Shown: positions 24,731 through 34,104 of the stretch, one piece after another
Layout: each line of letters opens with the position of its first letter
Numbering within the stretch: the first letter of the stretch is position 1
Source of the DNA: Methylobacterium tardum
Lineage (GTDB): Bacteria; Pseudomonadota; Alphaproteobacteria; Rhizobiales; Beijerinckiaceae
Direction of reading: 5' to 3'
Assembly: GCF_023546765.1 (NCBI RefSeq)
Contig: NZ_CP097484.1
Span: forward strand, 6,506,001 to 6,570,000
DNA length: 64,000 bases
Made by a program: the position numbers and the translations under genes
The notes under the pieces: model-generated
Database searches by the model: none
Told to the model about the DNA's origin: nothing
Seen by the model: the letters and a program-made list of their open reading frames with translations, nothing else

Positions 24731-27300
24731 ATGATGTCGTTGACGGGGAAGCGCCGACGCAAGTCGGTGCGGAGAACCATCGTCCTAGTCACCGCGGGTC
24801 TTGGCGTTGTCCTGAGCGGAGCCGCTCAGGCGCAGCAGATCGTCGTCCAGGGCAACCAGCGCGTCGATGCAGATACGATCCGGTCCTACGTGACCGGAAC
24901 GGCCTCCGGCTCCGCCGAGGAGGCCCGCCGCAACCTGCTGGCGAGCGGCATGTTCTCGGACGTGAAGGTCGCTCAGTCGGGCGGGCGCACGGTGGTGACC
25001 GTCCGCGAGAACAACCTGATCAACCGGGTGGTCTTCGAGGGCAACAAGAAGGTCGAGAAGGCGACCCTCGAGGGGATCGTCGAGGCCAAGGCCCGCGGCC
25101 CGTACAGCGAGGCGATCATCAACGCCGACCTCGCCCGCATCCGCGACGTCTACAAGCGCTTCGGCCGCGGCACCGCCAAGGTTACCTACCGCACGGTTGA
25201 TCTGCCCAACGGCCGCGTCGACGTGATCTACCAGATTGACGAAGGCGATAAGACCGGCATCATCTCGATCAATTTCGTCGGCAACAACGCCTATTCGGAG
25301 CGGACGCTGAAGGGGCTGATGAGCTCCTCGGAGATGAACTTCCTGTCGTTCATCAAGACCTCCGACGTCTACGATCCCGACCGCATCACCAACGACCTCG
25401 ATCAGGTCCGCCGCTACTACCTGAAGAACGGCTACGCCGACTTCCAGGTGGTCAGCGCCGACGCGCGCTACGTCGAGGGCGAGACCTCGGGCTACGTCAT
25501 CACCGTCACGGTGAGCGAGGGCGAGCAGTACAAGGTCGGCGCCGTGCAGGTGGATTCCCGCCTTCCGGGCCTCGACACCGCGCAGCTCAACAGCGACGTC
25601 GCCACCGCCGTGGGCGACGTCTACAACGCGGACGACGTCGAGAAGACGCTCAACAACGTCACCCGTCAGGTCAACCGCGCCGGCTACCCGTTCGCGCAGG
25701 TCCGCCCGACCGGCCAGCGCGACCCGGGGAGCCACCAGGTCTCCCTCGGCTTCGTGGTCGAGGACGGCCCGCACGTCTACGTCGAGCGGATCAACATCCG
25801 CGGCAACACCCGGACCCGCGACTACGTCATCCGTCGCGAGCTCGATATCGCCGAGGGCGATGCCTACAACCGGGTGCTGACCGACCGCGCCGAGCGGCGG
25901 CTGAACGGCCTGGGCTTCTTCAAGAAGGTCCGCTTCTCCAACGAGCCGGGCTCCGCCCCGGACCGCGTGGTCATCAACATCGACGTTGAGGATCAGCCCA
26001 CGGGTTCGTTCTCGGTGGCGGGCGGCTACTCCACCCAGGACGGCATCATCGGCGAGGTCTCGGTCTCCGAGTCGAACTTCCTCGGTCGCGGCCAGTACGT
26101 CCGCCTCGCCGGCACGGGTGGCCAGTACTCGCGCGGCGTCGACTTCTCCTTCACCGAGCCGTACTTCCTCGGCTACCGCCTCGCGGCGGGCTTCGATGCC
26201 TTCTACAAGTACTCCGACCTGACCCGGTACTCGCGCTACGAGACCACGGTGTACGGCGGCCAGCTGCGCCTCGGCCTGCCGATCACCGAGGAGTTCGGCA
26301 TCACCCTGCGCTACTCGCTGTACAACACCGAGCTGAAGGTGCCGAACACCCTCAAGCGGCCGTACAACGACTGCTCGATCCCGATCCCCGGCTACACCGC
26401 GACCTACGCGGCGGGCACGATCGACCCGAACACGGGCCGCAACATCGGCGGCCGGCGCTCTACCCGAACTGCGCGTATGACGGCGAGGCGTCGATCGCCA
26501 TCAAGGGCTCGCAGGGCAACACTCTGACCTCGCTGGCCGGCCTGACGCTCGCCTACTCGACGCTCGACGTGATCGGCGCGCCGCGTAACGGCCTCTATGC
26601 CGAGCTGAAGCCCGACGTCGCGGGCCTGGGCGGCGACTCCAAGTTCTTCCGCGTGACCGCCGATGCGCGGTACTACAAGGAGATCTTCGAGGACGTGGTC
26701 GGCTTCGTCCGGTTCCAGGGCGGCCACATCTCGGCGATCGACGGCAAGCCGCTGCGGGTGACCGACGAGTTCTTCCTCGGCCCGTCGCTGGTCCGCGGCT
26801 TCGCGCCCAACGGCATCGGCCCGCGCGACGTCGGCATCGCCGACGCCCGCTCGAACGCGATCGGCGGCTCGACCTATATCGGCGGTACCCTCGAAGTGCA
26901 GTTCCCGCTGCCCCTCGTTCCGCGCGATCTGGGCCTGAAGGGCGCGCTCTTCGCCGACGCCGGCACGCTGTTCGGCTACAACAGCCGCCGCAACTTCGAC
27001 GTGAACGGCGACGGCTTCATCAACGGCACGTCGCCGATCACCGGGCGCTGCAACTTCAACGCCTTCAACGTCGGCGTCGAGCCGGAATGCGTGAACGTCC
27101 GCGACAGCGCCACGATCCGCTCCTCGGTCGGTGCGTCCATCCTGTGGAACTCGCCGCTCGGCCCGATCCGCTTCGACTACGCCTACGCTCTGACGAAGGA
27201 TGAGGGCATCGCGGTCTACGTGCCGATCCTCGGCAAGTACGGGCACGTCGGCAAGGATCAGACGCAGGCGTTCCGCTTCTCCGGCGGCTCGCGCTTCTGA
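24731..27300 (+). CDS. bamA: Outer-membrane assembly factor BamA, frameshifted
   Basis: Omp85 protein that folds beta-barrel proteins into the outer membrane. It has a basic N-terminus and signal peptide ([20 protein letters not shown]). Five POTRA-like repeats follow over ~residues 35-420 (for example [18 protein letters not shown] and [20 protein letters not shown]), then the surface-antigen barrel. The first frame is lost at about 26446-26458. The barrel resumes in another frame ([24 protein letters not shown]) and contains [14 protein letters not shown], the conserved VRGF of BamA, ending in the aromatic C-terminal FSGGSRF. Restoring one base gives ~856 residues. The gene is essential in relatives, so a base-calling error is the likely cause. 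Two adjacent ATGs (24731, 24734) are possible starts. Confidence 0.88.
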
Positions 27301-27311
27301 TAAAAATCTCG

Positions 27312-27341
27312 CGCGTCGGCCGGTTTGTCCCGGCCGACGCG
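27312..27341 (+). terminator. 12-bp hairpin between bamA and lpxD
   Basis: CGCGTCGGCCGG (27312-27323), loop TTTGTC, then CCGGCCGACGCG (27330-27341) is a perfect stem. It fills the 50-base gap between the bamA stop and the lpxD ATG. The following sequence TTGTCGAAC is only weakly T-rich, so it may attenuate rather than fully stop transcription into the lpx genes. Confidence 0.5.
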
Positions 27342-27350
27342 TTGTCGAAC

Positions 27351-28407
27351 ATGTCAGATCCTATCTTCTTCACCGCCGCGGGCGGCCTGACCCTCGCCGA
27401 GGTCGCGGCAGTTGCCGGCGCGACCCTCCCGGAGGGTGCGGACCCGGACTTCAGGCTCGGCGGCGCCGCGCCGCTGGAGAGCGCCGGTCCCGGCGAACTC
27501 GCCTACATGGACAATGCCCGCTACGGCGACGCCCTCGCCGCCACGCGGGCGGGTGCCTGTCTGGTCTCCCCGCTTCGCGGCACGCTGCCCGGCGGGAACC
27601 GTCTCCCTGATCAGCCGCGATCCCTACCGGGCCTACGCGGTGCTGCTCGGCCGCCTGCATCCGGACGCATTGCGCCCCGGCTCGCAATTCGGGGCCCGCG
27701 GCATCGCGCCGGGCGCCCACGTCCATCCGGACGCGCGGCTCGAGGAGGGCGTCGCGGTCGATCCCGGCGCGGTCATCGGCCCCGGCGCGGAGATCGGCAC
27801 CGGCACGGTGATCGGCCCCAACGCGGTGATCGGTCCGGGCGTGCGCATCGGCCGCGACTGCGCGATCGGCGCGGGCACGACCCTCAGCCACGCACTTCTC
27901 GGCAACCGGGTGATCGTGCATCCGGGGGCGCGGCTCGGCCAGGACGGCTTCGGCTTCGCCATGGGCGCGAGCCATCTCAAGGTGCCGCAGATCGGGCGCG
28001 TGATCGTCCAGGACGATGTCGAGATCGGTGCCAACACCACGATCGACCGGGGCGCCTCGCGCGACACGGTCATCGGGGAGGGGACCAAGATCGACAACCT
28101 CGTGCAGATTGCTCACAACGTCGTGATCGGGCGCCACTGCGTGATCGTGTCGGGCGTCGGCATCTCGGGCTCGGCGACGCTGGAGGATTACGTCGTCCTC
28201 GGCGGCCAGGTCGGCGTCGTCGGCCACCTGCGCATCGGCCGGGGATCCCAGATCGCCGGCTCCTCCAACGTCAATCGCGATGTCCCGCCGGGCAGCCGCT
28301 GGGGCGGAACCCCCGCCAAGCCGGTGCGGGCCTGGTTCCGTGAATTGACGACGCTGGCCCGTCTTGCCGAGCGCTCCGGAAAGGACGCGGCCGGCGAGGA
28401 ATCGTAG
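27351..28407 (+). CDS. lpxD: UDP-3-O-acylglucosamine N-acyltransferase LpxD, frameshifted
   Basis: Third step of lipid A synthesis: adds the N-linked hydroxyacyl chain from acyl-ACP. The N-terminal domain from ATG 27351 ([20 protein letters not shown]) is readable to ACLVSP near 27570, where the frame shifts by one. The remainder reads [20 protein letters not shown], then left-handed beta-helix hexapeptides ([37 protein letters not shown]) with the catalytic-type His in [11 protein letters not shown]. The length, 1057 bases, is not a multiple of three. Lipid A enzymes are usually required, so this is probably a sequence error. Corrected length is about 351 residues, as expected. Confidence 0.88.
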
Positions 28408-28698
28408 CCTCAGGATCCTGTGCCGCAGCCGGCGCGAACGCGGGTCGGGAGATCACAAGGACTGCCGGCCCCTCCCTGAAGGTCTCCGTAATGCTTCTGA
28501 ACCTGAGGACGAGGGGCAGGGCGCCCGTCCTTCCGGCGCGGGCCGGCCTCGTCCGAGTGTCAGGGACCGGGCTTGCCGCGAGCGCATGACCGGGAAGACC
28601 TTGCGCTTTCGGCGATTTCTTCCGAAGAGGGCGATCCGTCCGCCGTCGGCGGTCGGATCCCAGGCCGCCTCGGGCGGCACGTCGAGGTGCGGAATCTG

Positions 28699-29175
28699 AT
28701 GAGTGAGGCGGCGCGCGAGACCGGCGGCGAGCTGGGCACAGCCGATATCCAGACGCTGCTGGAGCTGCTGCCGCACCGCTATCCATTCCTGATGGTGGAC
28801 CGCATCGTCGAGATCGACCGCGACGAATCCTGCGTCGGCATCAAGAACGTCACCGCCAACGAGCCGCAGTTCATGGGACATTTCCCGGGCCTGCCGGTCT
28901 TCCCCGGCGTGCTCCTGATCGAAGGCATGGCGCAGACGGCGGGCGCCATTTGCTGCCGTCACATCCGGACCGACGAGCTGCGCACCAAGCAGGTGTTCTT
29001 CATGACCATCGACAAGTGCAAGTTCCGCAAGCCCGTCACCCCCGGCGACCAGGTGCGCTTCCACATGACGAAGATGAACCAGCGCCGGACCATGTGGTGG
29101 TTCCGCGGCGAGGCCCGGGTCGACGGGACGCTGGTTGCGGAGGCCGAGATCGGCGCCATGCTGGTGACGGAGTGA
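28699..29175 (+). CDS. fabZ: 3-hydroxyacyl-[ACP] dehydratase FabZ
   Basis: Dehydrates beta-hydroxyacyl-ACP during fatty acid elongation and competes with LpxA/LpxD for the same substrate. The 158-residue hot-dog protein has [18 protein letters not shown], with the catalytic His, and [20 protein letters not shown], with the catalytic Glu. I start at ATG 28699 ([10 protein letters not shown]); the in-frame extension to 28573 is unconserved. The 291 bases before it hold no recognised feature. Its stop overlaps the lpxA GTG. Confidence 0.95.
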   Translation: MSEAARETGGELGTADIQTLLELLPHRYPFLMVDRIVEIDRDESCVGIKNVTANEPQFMGHFPGLPVFPGVLLIEGMAQTAGAICCRHIRTDELRTKQVFFMTIDKCKFRKPVTPGDQVRFHMTKMNQRRTMWWFRGEARVDGTLVAEAEIGAMLVTE

Positions 29176-29990
29176 GCGCGCCGTTCATCCATCCGAGCGC
29201 CGTGATCGAGCCCGGCGCCGAGATCGGCGACGGGGCGCGGATCGGCCCGTTCTGCCATGTCGGCGCCGAGGTGGTGCTCGGCCGCGATTGCGAGCTTGTC
29301 AGCCATGTCGTGCTGGCGGGTCGCACCCATGTCGGTCCCCGCACCCGGATCTTCCCCTTCGCGTCGATCGGGCATCCGCCTCAGGATTTGAAGTACCGCG
29401 GCGAGGCCTCGACCCTCACGATCGGCTCCGACTGCCTGATCCGCGAGGGCGTCACCATGAATCCCGGCACCAGCGGCGGCGGGCTGGAGACCCTGGTCGG
29501 CGACCATTGCACCTTCCTGGCGAATTCGCATGTCGGCCATGATTGCCGCGTCGGCGACCACGTGATCTTCTCGAACAACGTGATGCTGGCCGGTCATTGC
29601 TCGGTGGGCGACTACGCGATCCTCGGGGGCGGGGCCGCGGTGATCCAGTTTGCCCGCGTCGGGGCGCATGCCTTCGTGGGCGGCCTCTCCGGCCTGGAGA
29701 ACGACTGCATCCCGTACGGCATGGTGCTCGGCAACCGCGCCACCCTCTCGGGGCTCAACATCATCGGGCTGCAGCGCCGCGGCTTCGCGCGGGAGGACAT
29801 CCACGCGCTGCGGCGGGCCTACCGCCTGCTCTTCGCCCCCGAGGGCACGCTGATGGAGCGCGTCGAGGACGTCGCGGCGACCTTCGAGTCCCACACGGCG
29901 GTGCGGGAGATCCTCGACTTCATCCGCGTCGGCGGCAAGCGTTCGATCTGCACGCCGCGCGAGGTGCCGACCCCGATCAGCGCCGCCTGA
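29172..29990 (+). CDS. lpxA: UDP-N-acetylglucosamine acyltransferase LpxA
   Basis: First step of lipid A synthesis: transfers a 3-hydroxyacyl chain to UDP-GlcNAc. The 272-residue trimeric beta-helix protein starts at GTG 29172 with [20 protein letters not shown] and carries hexapeptide repeats to about residue 190. The catalytic His is in [19 protein letters not shown]. The C-terminal helical domain contains [20 protein letters not shown]. Length is standard. Overlaps fabZ by four bases. Confidence 0.96.
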   Translation: MSAPFIHPSAVIEPGAEIGDGARIGPFCHVGAEVVLGRDCELVSHVVLAGRTHVGPRTRIFPFASIGHPPQDLKYRGEASTLTIGSDCLIREGVTMNPGTSGGGLETLVGDHCTFLANSHVGHDCRVGDHVIFSNNVMLAGHCSVGDYAILGGGAAVIQFARVGAHAFVGGLSGLENDCIPYGMVLGNRATLSGLNIIGLQRRGFAREDIHALRRAYRLLFAPEGTLMERVEDVAATFESHTAVREILDFIRVGGKRSICTPREVPTPISAA

Positions 29991-30002
29991 CCGGCGCAGG
30001 GC

Positions 30003-30866
30003 ATGGCGATGGCCGATCCCGCGCCCGAGGGGGCCCTCGTCCTGATCGCCGGGGCCGGCCGTCTGCCGGAACTCGTCGCCGAGTCGCTCCGCCGGGCCCG
30101 CCGGCCGTTCCGAGTGATCGCGTTGCGCGGCTTCACCGGGCGGACCCTGCGCGCCAGCGCCGACGCGACCGTCGATCTCCTCGATCTCGCGGCGACGCTG
30201 AAGCTGCTGCGCCGTTGGGGGCCGGCCATGGTCGTGCCGGCCGGCGGCGTCTCCCGCCCGAGCCCGGCCGCCATCCTCAACGCCGGCGCCGCCCTGCGCA
30301 ACCGCGAGGCCCTGCGCGCCATCGCGGGCGGGGGTGACGACCGCCTGCTCCGCGCCGCCCTGTCCCTCGTCGAGGAGGAGGGACACCGGGTCCTCGGCGT
30401 CCACGAGGCTGCGCCGGACCTGCTCTGCCCTGAGGGGCACATCGGCCGCCGGGCGCCGGACGCGGAGGCATCCGCCTCGATCCGGACCGGGCGCGCCGTG
30501 CTGTCGGCCCTGTCGCCCTACGATCTCGGCCAGGCGACGGCGGTCGCGGGCGACCGGGTGCTCGCCGTCGAGGGGCCGGAGGGCACCGACCGGATGCTCG
30601 CCCGGGCGCGCGCCCTCGGGCGACGGCCCTTTGGCTTCGGGCGGCCCTTGCCGGCGACCGTGCTGGTGAAGGCGCCCAAGGCCGGCCAGGACCTGCGCGT
30701 GGACCTGCCGGCGGTCGGCCCACGCACGGTCCGGAACGCGGCCCGGGCCGGCTGCGTCGGCCTCGCGCTGGAGGCTGGCGGGACCCTGGTGATCGACCGT
30801 GAGGCCACCGCCGCGGAGGCCGACCGCCTCGGGCTGTTCGTGACCGGCTACGGGAGCGCGCCGTGA
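30003..30866 (+). CDS. lpxI: UDP-2,3-diacylglucosamine pyrophosphatase LpxI
   Basis: Hydrolyses UDP-2,3-diacylglucosamine to lipid X, the step done by LpxH in gammaproteobacteria. The 287-residue protein opens with LVLIAGAGRLPELVAESLRR (LpxI N-domain). It has GGGDDRLLRAALSLVEEEGH leading into HRVLGVHEAAPDLL, and C-terminal KAPKAGQDLRVDLPAVGPRT, characteristic of the LpxI family (DUF1009). It lies 12 bases after lpxA and overlaps lpxB. This placement is the usual one in alphaproteobacteria. Confidence 0.93.
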   Translation: MAMADPAPEGALVLIAGAGRLPELVAESLRRARRPFRVIALRGFTGRTLRASADATVDLLDLAATLKLLRRWGPAMVVPAGGVSRPSPAAILNAGAALRNREALRAIAGGGDDRLLRAALSLVEEEGHRVLGVHEAAPDLLCPEGHIGRRAPDAEASASIRTGRAVLSALSPYDLGQATAVAGDRVLAVEGPEGTDRMLARARALGRRPFGFGRPLPATVLVKAPKAGQDLRVDLPAVGPRTVRNAARAGCVGLALEAGGTLVIDREATAAEADRLGLFVTGYGSAP

Positions 30867-32038
30867 GCACCCCTCCGTCCCGCACGATCTGGCTCGTCGC
30901 CGGAGAGGATTCCGGCGACCAGCTCGGGGCCAAGCTGATGCGGGCGCTGCAGGCGGCGGCGCCGGACCTCGCCTTTGGCGGTGTCGGCGGCGAGGCCATG
31001 GCGGAGGCCGGGTTCACGTCCCTGTTCCCCCTCGATGACGTGGCGGTGATGGGCTACCTGCCGGTGCTCGCCCGGGCGCGGACGCTGCTGCGCCGCATCC
31101 GCGAGACCGCGGAGGCCGCGGTGCGCGCCCGGCCGGACGTGCTGGTGATCATCGACAGCCCCGGCTTCACCCACGCGGTGGCGAAGCGGGTGCGGAAGGC
31201 CGCGCCCGGCATCCCGATCATCGACTACGTCTCGCCCAGCGTCTGGGCGTGGCGTCCCTGGCGGGCGAAGGGGATGCGGCCCTTCATCGACCATGTCATG
31301 GCCCTGCTTCCGTTCGAGCCGGACGCGCATCTGCGGCTCGGCGGGCCGCCCTGCACCTATGTCGGGCATCCGCTGATCGAGCGCCTGTCGGAACTGCGTC
31401 CCAACGATCCCGAACTGGGGCGCCGCGAGGCGCAGCCCTACAGCCTCGCGGTGCTGCCCGGGTCGCGCCGATCCGAGATCGAGCGGCTGATGCCGGTCTT
31501 CGGGCAGGTGCTGGCCCAGGTCGGTCGCACGCTGCCCATCGAGGCTTCGCTGCCGGCCGTGACGCGTCACCGCGCCCTGATCGAGCGCTTGGCGGCGGAT
31601 TGGCCGGTCCCGGTTCGGATCGTCACCGGCGAGGCACCGAAATACGCCGCGTTCCGCGGGGCCCGCGCGGCGCTTGCCGCCTCGGGGACGGTGACGCTGG
31701 AGCTGGCGCTCGCGGGCGTCCCGATGGTCGTCGCCTACAAGGTCTCGCGGGCCGAGGAGTTCATCGCCCGCCGCCTGATTCAGGTTCCGACCATCGTGCT
31801 GCCGAACCTGATCCTCGCCGAGAACGCCATGCCGGAATTCGTCCAGGCCGATTGCACGCCCGCGCGCCTCGCGGAGGCCCTGCAGCCCCTCCTGTCTGGC
31901 GGCGCCGCCCGGGACGCGCAGCTCGCCGCGCTCGCCCGGATCGACGGTCGCATGCGGCTCGCGGCTGCGGACACGCCCAGCCGGGCCGCCGCGCGGATCG
32001 TCCTGCAGGCTGCGGGGCTGGTCGCCCCCGGACCGTGA
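30863..32038 (+). CDS. lpxB: Lipid-A-disaccharide synthase LpxB
   Basis: Glycosyltransferase condensing lipid X with UDP-2,3-diacylglucosamine. The 391-residue GT-B protein starts at GTG 30863. It has IWLVAGEDSGDQLGAKLMRA, IDYVSPSVWAWRPWRAKGM, YVGHPLIERLSEL and VLPGSRRSEIERLMPVF, each a well-known LpxB block. The C-terminal PNLILAENAMPEFVQADCTP completes the match. Last gene of the plus-strand envelope cluster; the convergent gene on the other strand ends 4 bases beyond. Confidence 0.96.
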   Translation: MSTPPSRTIWLVAGEDSGDQLGAKLMRALQAAAPDLAFGGVGGEAMAEAGFTSLFPLDDVAVMGYLPVLARARTLLRRIRETAEAAVRARPDVLVIIDSPGFTHAVAKRVRKAAPGIPIIDYVSPSVWAWRPWRAKGMRPFIDHVMALLPFEPDAHLRLGGPPCTYVGHPLIERLSELRPNDPELGRREAQPYSLAVLPGSRRSEIERLMPVFGQVLAQVGRTLPIEASLPAVTRHRALIERLAADWPVPVRIVTGEAPKYAAFRGARAALAASGTVTLELALAGVPMVVAYKVSRAEEFIARRLIQVPTIVLPNLILAENAMPEFVQADCTPARLAEALQPLLSGGAARDAQLAALARIDGRMRLAAADTPSRAAARIVLQAAGLVAPGP

Positions 32039-32041
32039 CGC

Positions 32042-32689
32042 TCAACCGGCGCGGCGGCTGCAGCGGATATATGCCGAGGTGCCGCGGCTGCTCGACCAAG
32101 TCAGGTGATCGCCCTCCACCCTCAGGCGGACCTGCGAGGACCAGTGGCGGCCGCGATCACTGCACTCGGCCGACGTGATCCAGGCGCTCCCGCTGCGGCG
32201 GGTGTCGTGAAAGGTGCAGACCGTGCGGCCGGCCCGCGCGCGATCCTGCGTGATCGTCGCCGGAATATAGCCCCGCCGCCTCGAGCGGGACCCGCAGGCC
32301 TCGGGAGTCGGACCCCAGACGCCAACGTATTCGGCACTGATCGGGGCTGAGGCCGGAGCGGGTCGAGCGATCGGGAGCGGCGCCGGCGCGGGCGTGGCCG
32401 GCACGCTCGGCGCGGGCGTCGACTTTGTCTCGGGAGGCGTAGCCAGGGTCGGCAGATCGGGCGTATCGAGCATCACGATCCGGCTCGATGGTGCCCGCTG
32501 CGCGGCGGCGTCTGCCGAGGCGGTCGCCTCGGGCGGCTGCGAGCGGAAGGGCAGGTCCTCGGTCAGGTAGGCGGCGCTGTAGGCGAAGAGGCCGATCCAG
32601 CCGAGAATGAGCAGCGCCGGCAACGCATAGCGACGCCCGGATCCGGAATGCGCTCCGCCTCCCGGATCGGCCAGCACCAACGCCCCCAT
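32042..32689 (-). CDS. Hypothetical membrane-anchored protein
   Basis: 215-residue protein of unknown function. One N-terminal transmembrane helix (YALPALLILGWIGLFAYSAA, ~residues 20-40) is followed by a Pro/Ala-rich linker to about residue 115. A small C-terminal domain contains YVGVWGPTPEACG, TVCTFHDTRRSGSAW and three to four cysteines that could form disulfides in the periplasm. GGGGGG before the ATG at 32689 supports the start. No family recognised. Confidence 0.65.
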   Translation of the reverse strand: MGALVLADPGGGAHSGSGRRYALPALLILGWIGLFAYSAAYLTEDLPFRSQPPEATASADAAAQRAPSSRIVMLDTPDLPTLATPPETKSTPAPSVPATPAPAPLPIARPAPASAPISAEYVGVWGPTPEACGSRSRRRGYIPATITQDRARAGRTVCTFHDTRRSGSAWITSAECSDRGRHWSSQVRLRVEGDHLTWSSSRGTSAYIRCSRRAG

Positions 32690-32711
32690 CGTCCACCCCC
32701 CAAATGTCCGA

Positions 32712-33344
32712 TCAGCGGCCGAAGATGCCCTTCAGGAACTGTGCCGTGCGGTTGCGCTTGCGTTTGCGCTCCAGCTCCGACGCGTCCTTGAGCCACGCGA
32801 CCTGCACCACGCGGCGCTCGCCCTCGAACGGCTCGTGGCCGTGCCAGGAATTGTCGGCCCTCTGGAAGGCGAACATCGTGCCCATGGTCGGGGGCACCTC
32901 GACCGCGAAAGGCTCGTAGTTCTTGCCGTCGTAGAGCACCCGCAGGCGGCCCGCGGCGGGGGCGTCCCAGGCGTCGTTCATGTAGACGAGGAGCGTCAGC
33001 ACCTTCGACGGGCCGTCGGTGTGGATCGAGCCGTATTTCAGCTGGCTGCGCCGCATGATCGTGGTGAGCCGCGGGCACGAGACCAGATCGATCCCGAACT
33101 TCTCGCCGAGGATCGCGGAGAATTCGTCGCTCTCCAGCTCGTCGATCAGCGCCTTGAACCGGCCCTTGAGGGCGACCTCGTCGACGGTGAGGTAACCGGG
33201 CTTGCCGATATTGGGAAAGTCGCGCCGAATGTCGCCGATCGCGTCCGGGTTGAGCACGTTGTTCCCGAGGGTATAGGCGTAGGGCTCCCGGGATACGGGC
33301 GCGGCGCGCACCGCAGAGACGTCAAGGATCGAGAGGGCGGACAT
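32712..33344 (-). CDS. 2OG-Fe(II) oxygenase family protein
   Basis: Predicted 2-oxoglutarate- and iron-dependent hydroxylase, 210 residues. The double-stranded beta-helix core is visible: LKYGSIHTDGPSKVLTLLVY supplies the HxD iron ligands. The distal His lies in ADNSWHGHEPFEGERRVVQV, with the Arg of GERR for 2-oxoglutarate. The C-terminus is a basic helix (ELERKRKRNRTAQF). The start at 33344 (MSALSILDVS) has AAGGGA upstream; an extension to 33545 is unconserved. The substrate cannot be told from sequence. Gap to the downstream gene is 22 bases. Confidence 0.82.
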   Translation of the reverse strand: MSALSILDVSAVRAAPVSREPYAYTLGNNVLNPDAIGDIRRDFPNIGKPGYLTVDEVALKGRFKALIDELESDEFSAILGEKFGIDLVSCPRLTTIMRRSQLKYGSIHTDGPSKVLTLLVYMNDAWDAPAAGRLRVLYDGKNYEPFAVEVPPTMGTMFAFQRADNSWHGHEPFEGERRVVQVAWLKDASELERKRKRNRTAQFLKGIFGR

Positions 33345-33634
33345 CGTTGGATCCCTTGGCTCCGACGCAGGTCGACCGGCACGCCGGGCGCCGGAAGCGC
33401 GTGCCGAAGGCCGTTCGCGACGCTTTGCCGAGGTCGCCCGCGCAGGCGGCCCCGGTTCGGAGTGTGCAACGCTTCGCGGCGGTCCGAAAATCTCATAATC
33501 CGCCGATTGCGGCGGTCCGACGGCGAAAGCCGTGCGGTGGCGCATTCCGGTGACAGTCTCCGGCAGCCGGCCCGTGCAGGATGGTGCGACGCCCGTGGGC
33601 TTTCTTCCCGGGTCCGTGTTGGAATCCGTTCTTG

Positions 33635-33952
33635 ATGAGGCCTTTGGCCCTCGCTTTGCTGTGCTCGCACCTTGCCGCCGTCGCGGCCGGGACGGGGGCG
33701 TTTGCGCAACCGCGCGCGCCGCGCGGCTCGGTCACCGCCCGGATGACCTGCGCGGAGGCGATGGCGCTGGTGAAGGGCGAGGGCGATGTTGTGATCGTCG
33801 CTGGCGCCGCCCCAGAGCGCTTCGTCAGCGGGCCAGGACAGTGCAGCGGCTCCGAGATCGCGGAGCTGCGCTTCGCGCCAACCCGCGACAACCCGCAATG
33901 CCCGATCGGCTATCGGTGCCGCGAGCCGGGCTTCGAGGAATGGAACTGGTAG
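33635..33952 (+). CDS. Small secreted protein, unknown function
   Basis: 105 residues with a likely signal peptide (MRPLALALLCSHLAAVAAGTG then AFAQ). The mature part has four cysteines, in MTCAEAMALVKGEGDVVIV, GQCSGSEI and NPQCPIGYRCREPGFEEW. It resembles small cysteine-containing periplasmic proteins common in alphaproteobacteria, but I do not know the family name. Start ATG 33635 chosen for the signal peptide. The upstream 290 bases hold nothing clear. Confidence 0.65.
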   Translation: MRPLALALLCSHLAAVAAGTGAFAQPRAPRGSVTARMTCAEAMALVKGEGDVVIVAGAAPERFVSGPGQCSGSEIAELRFAPTRDNPQCPIGYRCREPGFEEWNW

Positions 33953-34104
33953 GCGCGCCAACGGCCTAAATCGCCGCAGCGCGTCAACGTGACGAAAGTT
34001 TCACGCGACAGCGCGGGGCCAGTGCCACTATCTCGCCATCAGCCGGGGCCAAGGCCGCCGGGTTGCGCCCCTGACCGGGTGCGAACGGGACGGGGGATCG
34101 ACGC

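Noticed and set aside
26569..27300. Separate gene starting at GTG 26569
   Set aside because: It is the C-terminal barrel of BamA after a frameshift, with conserved sequence continuing upstream of the apparent start.
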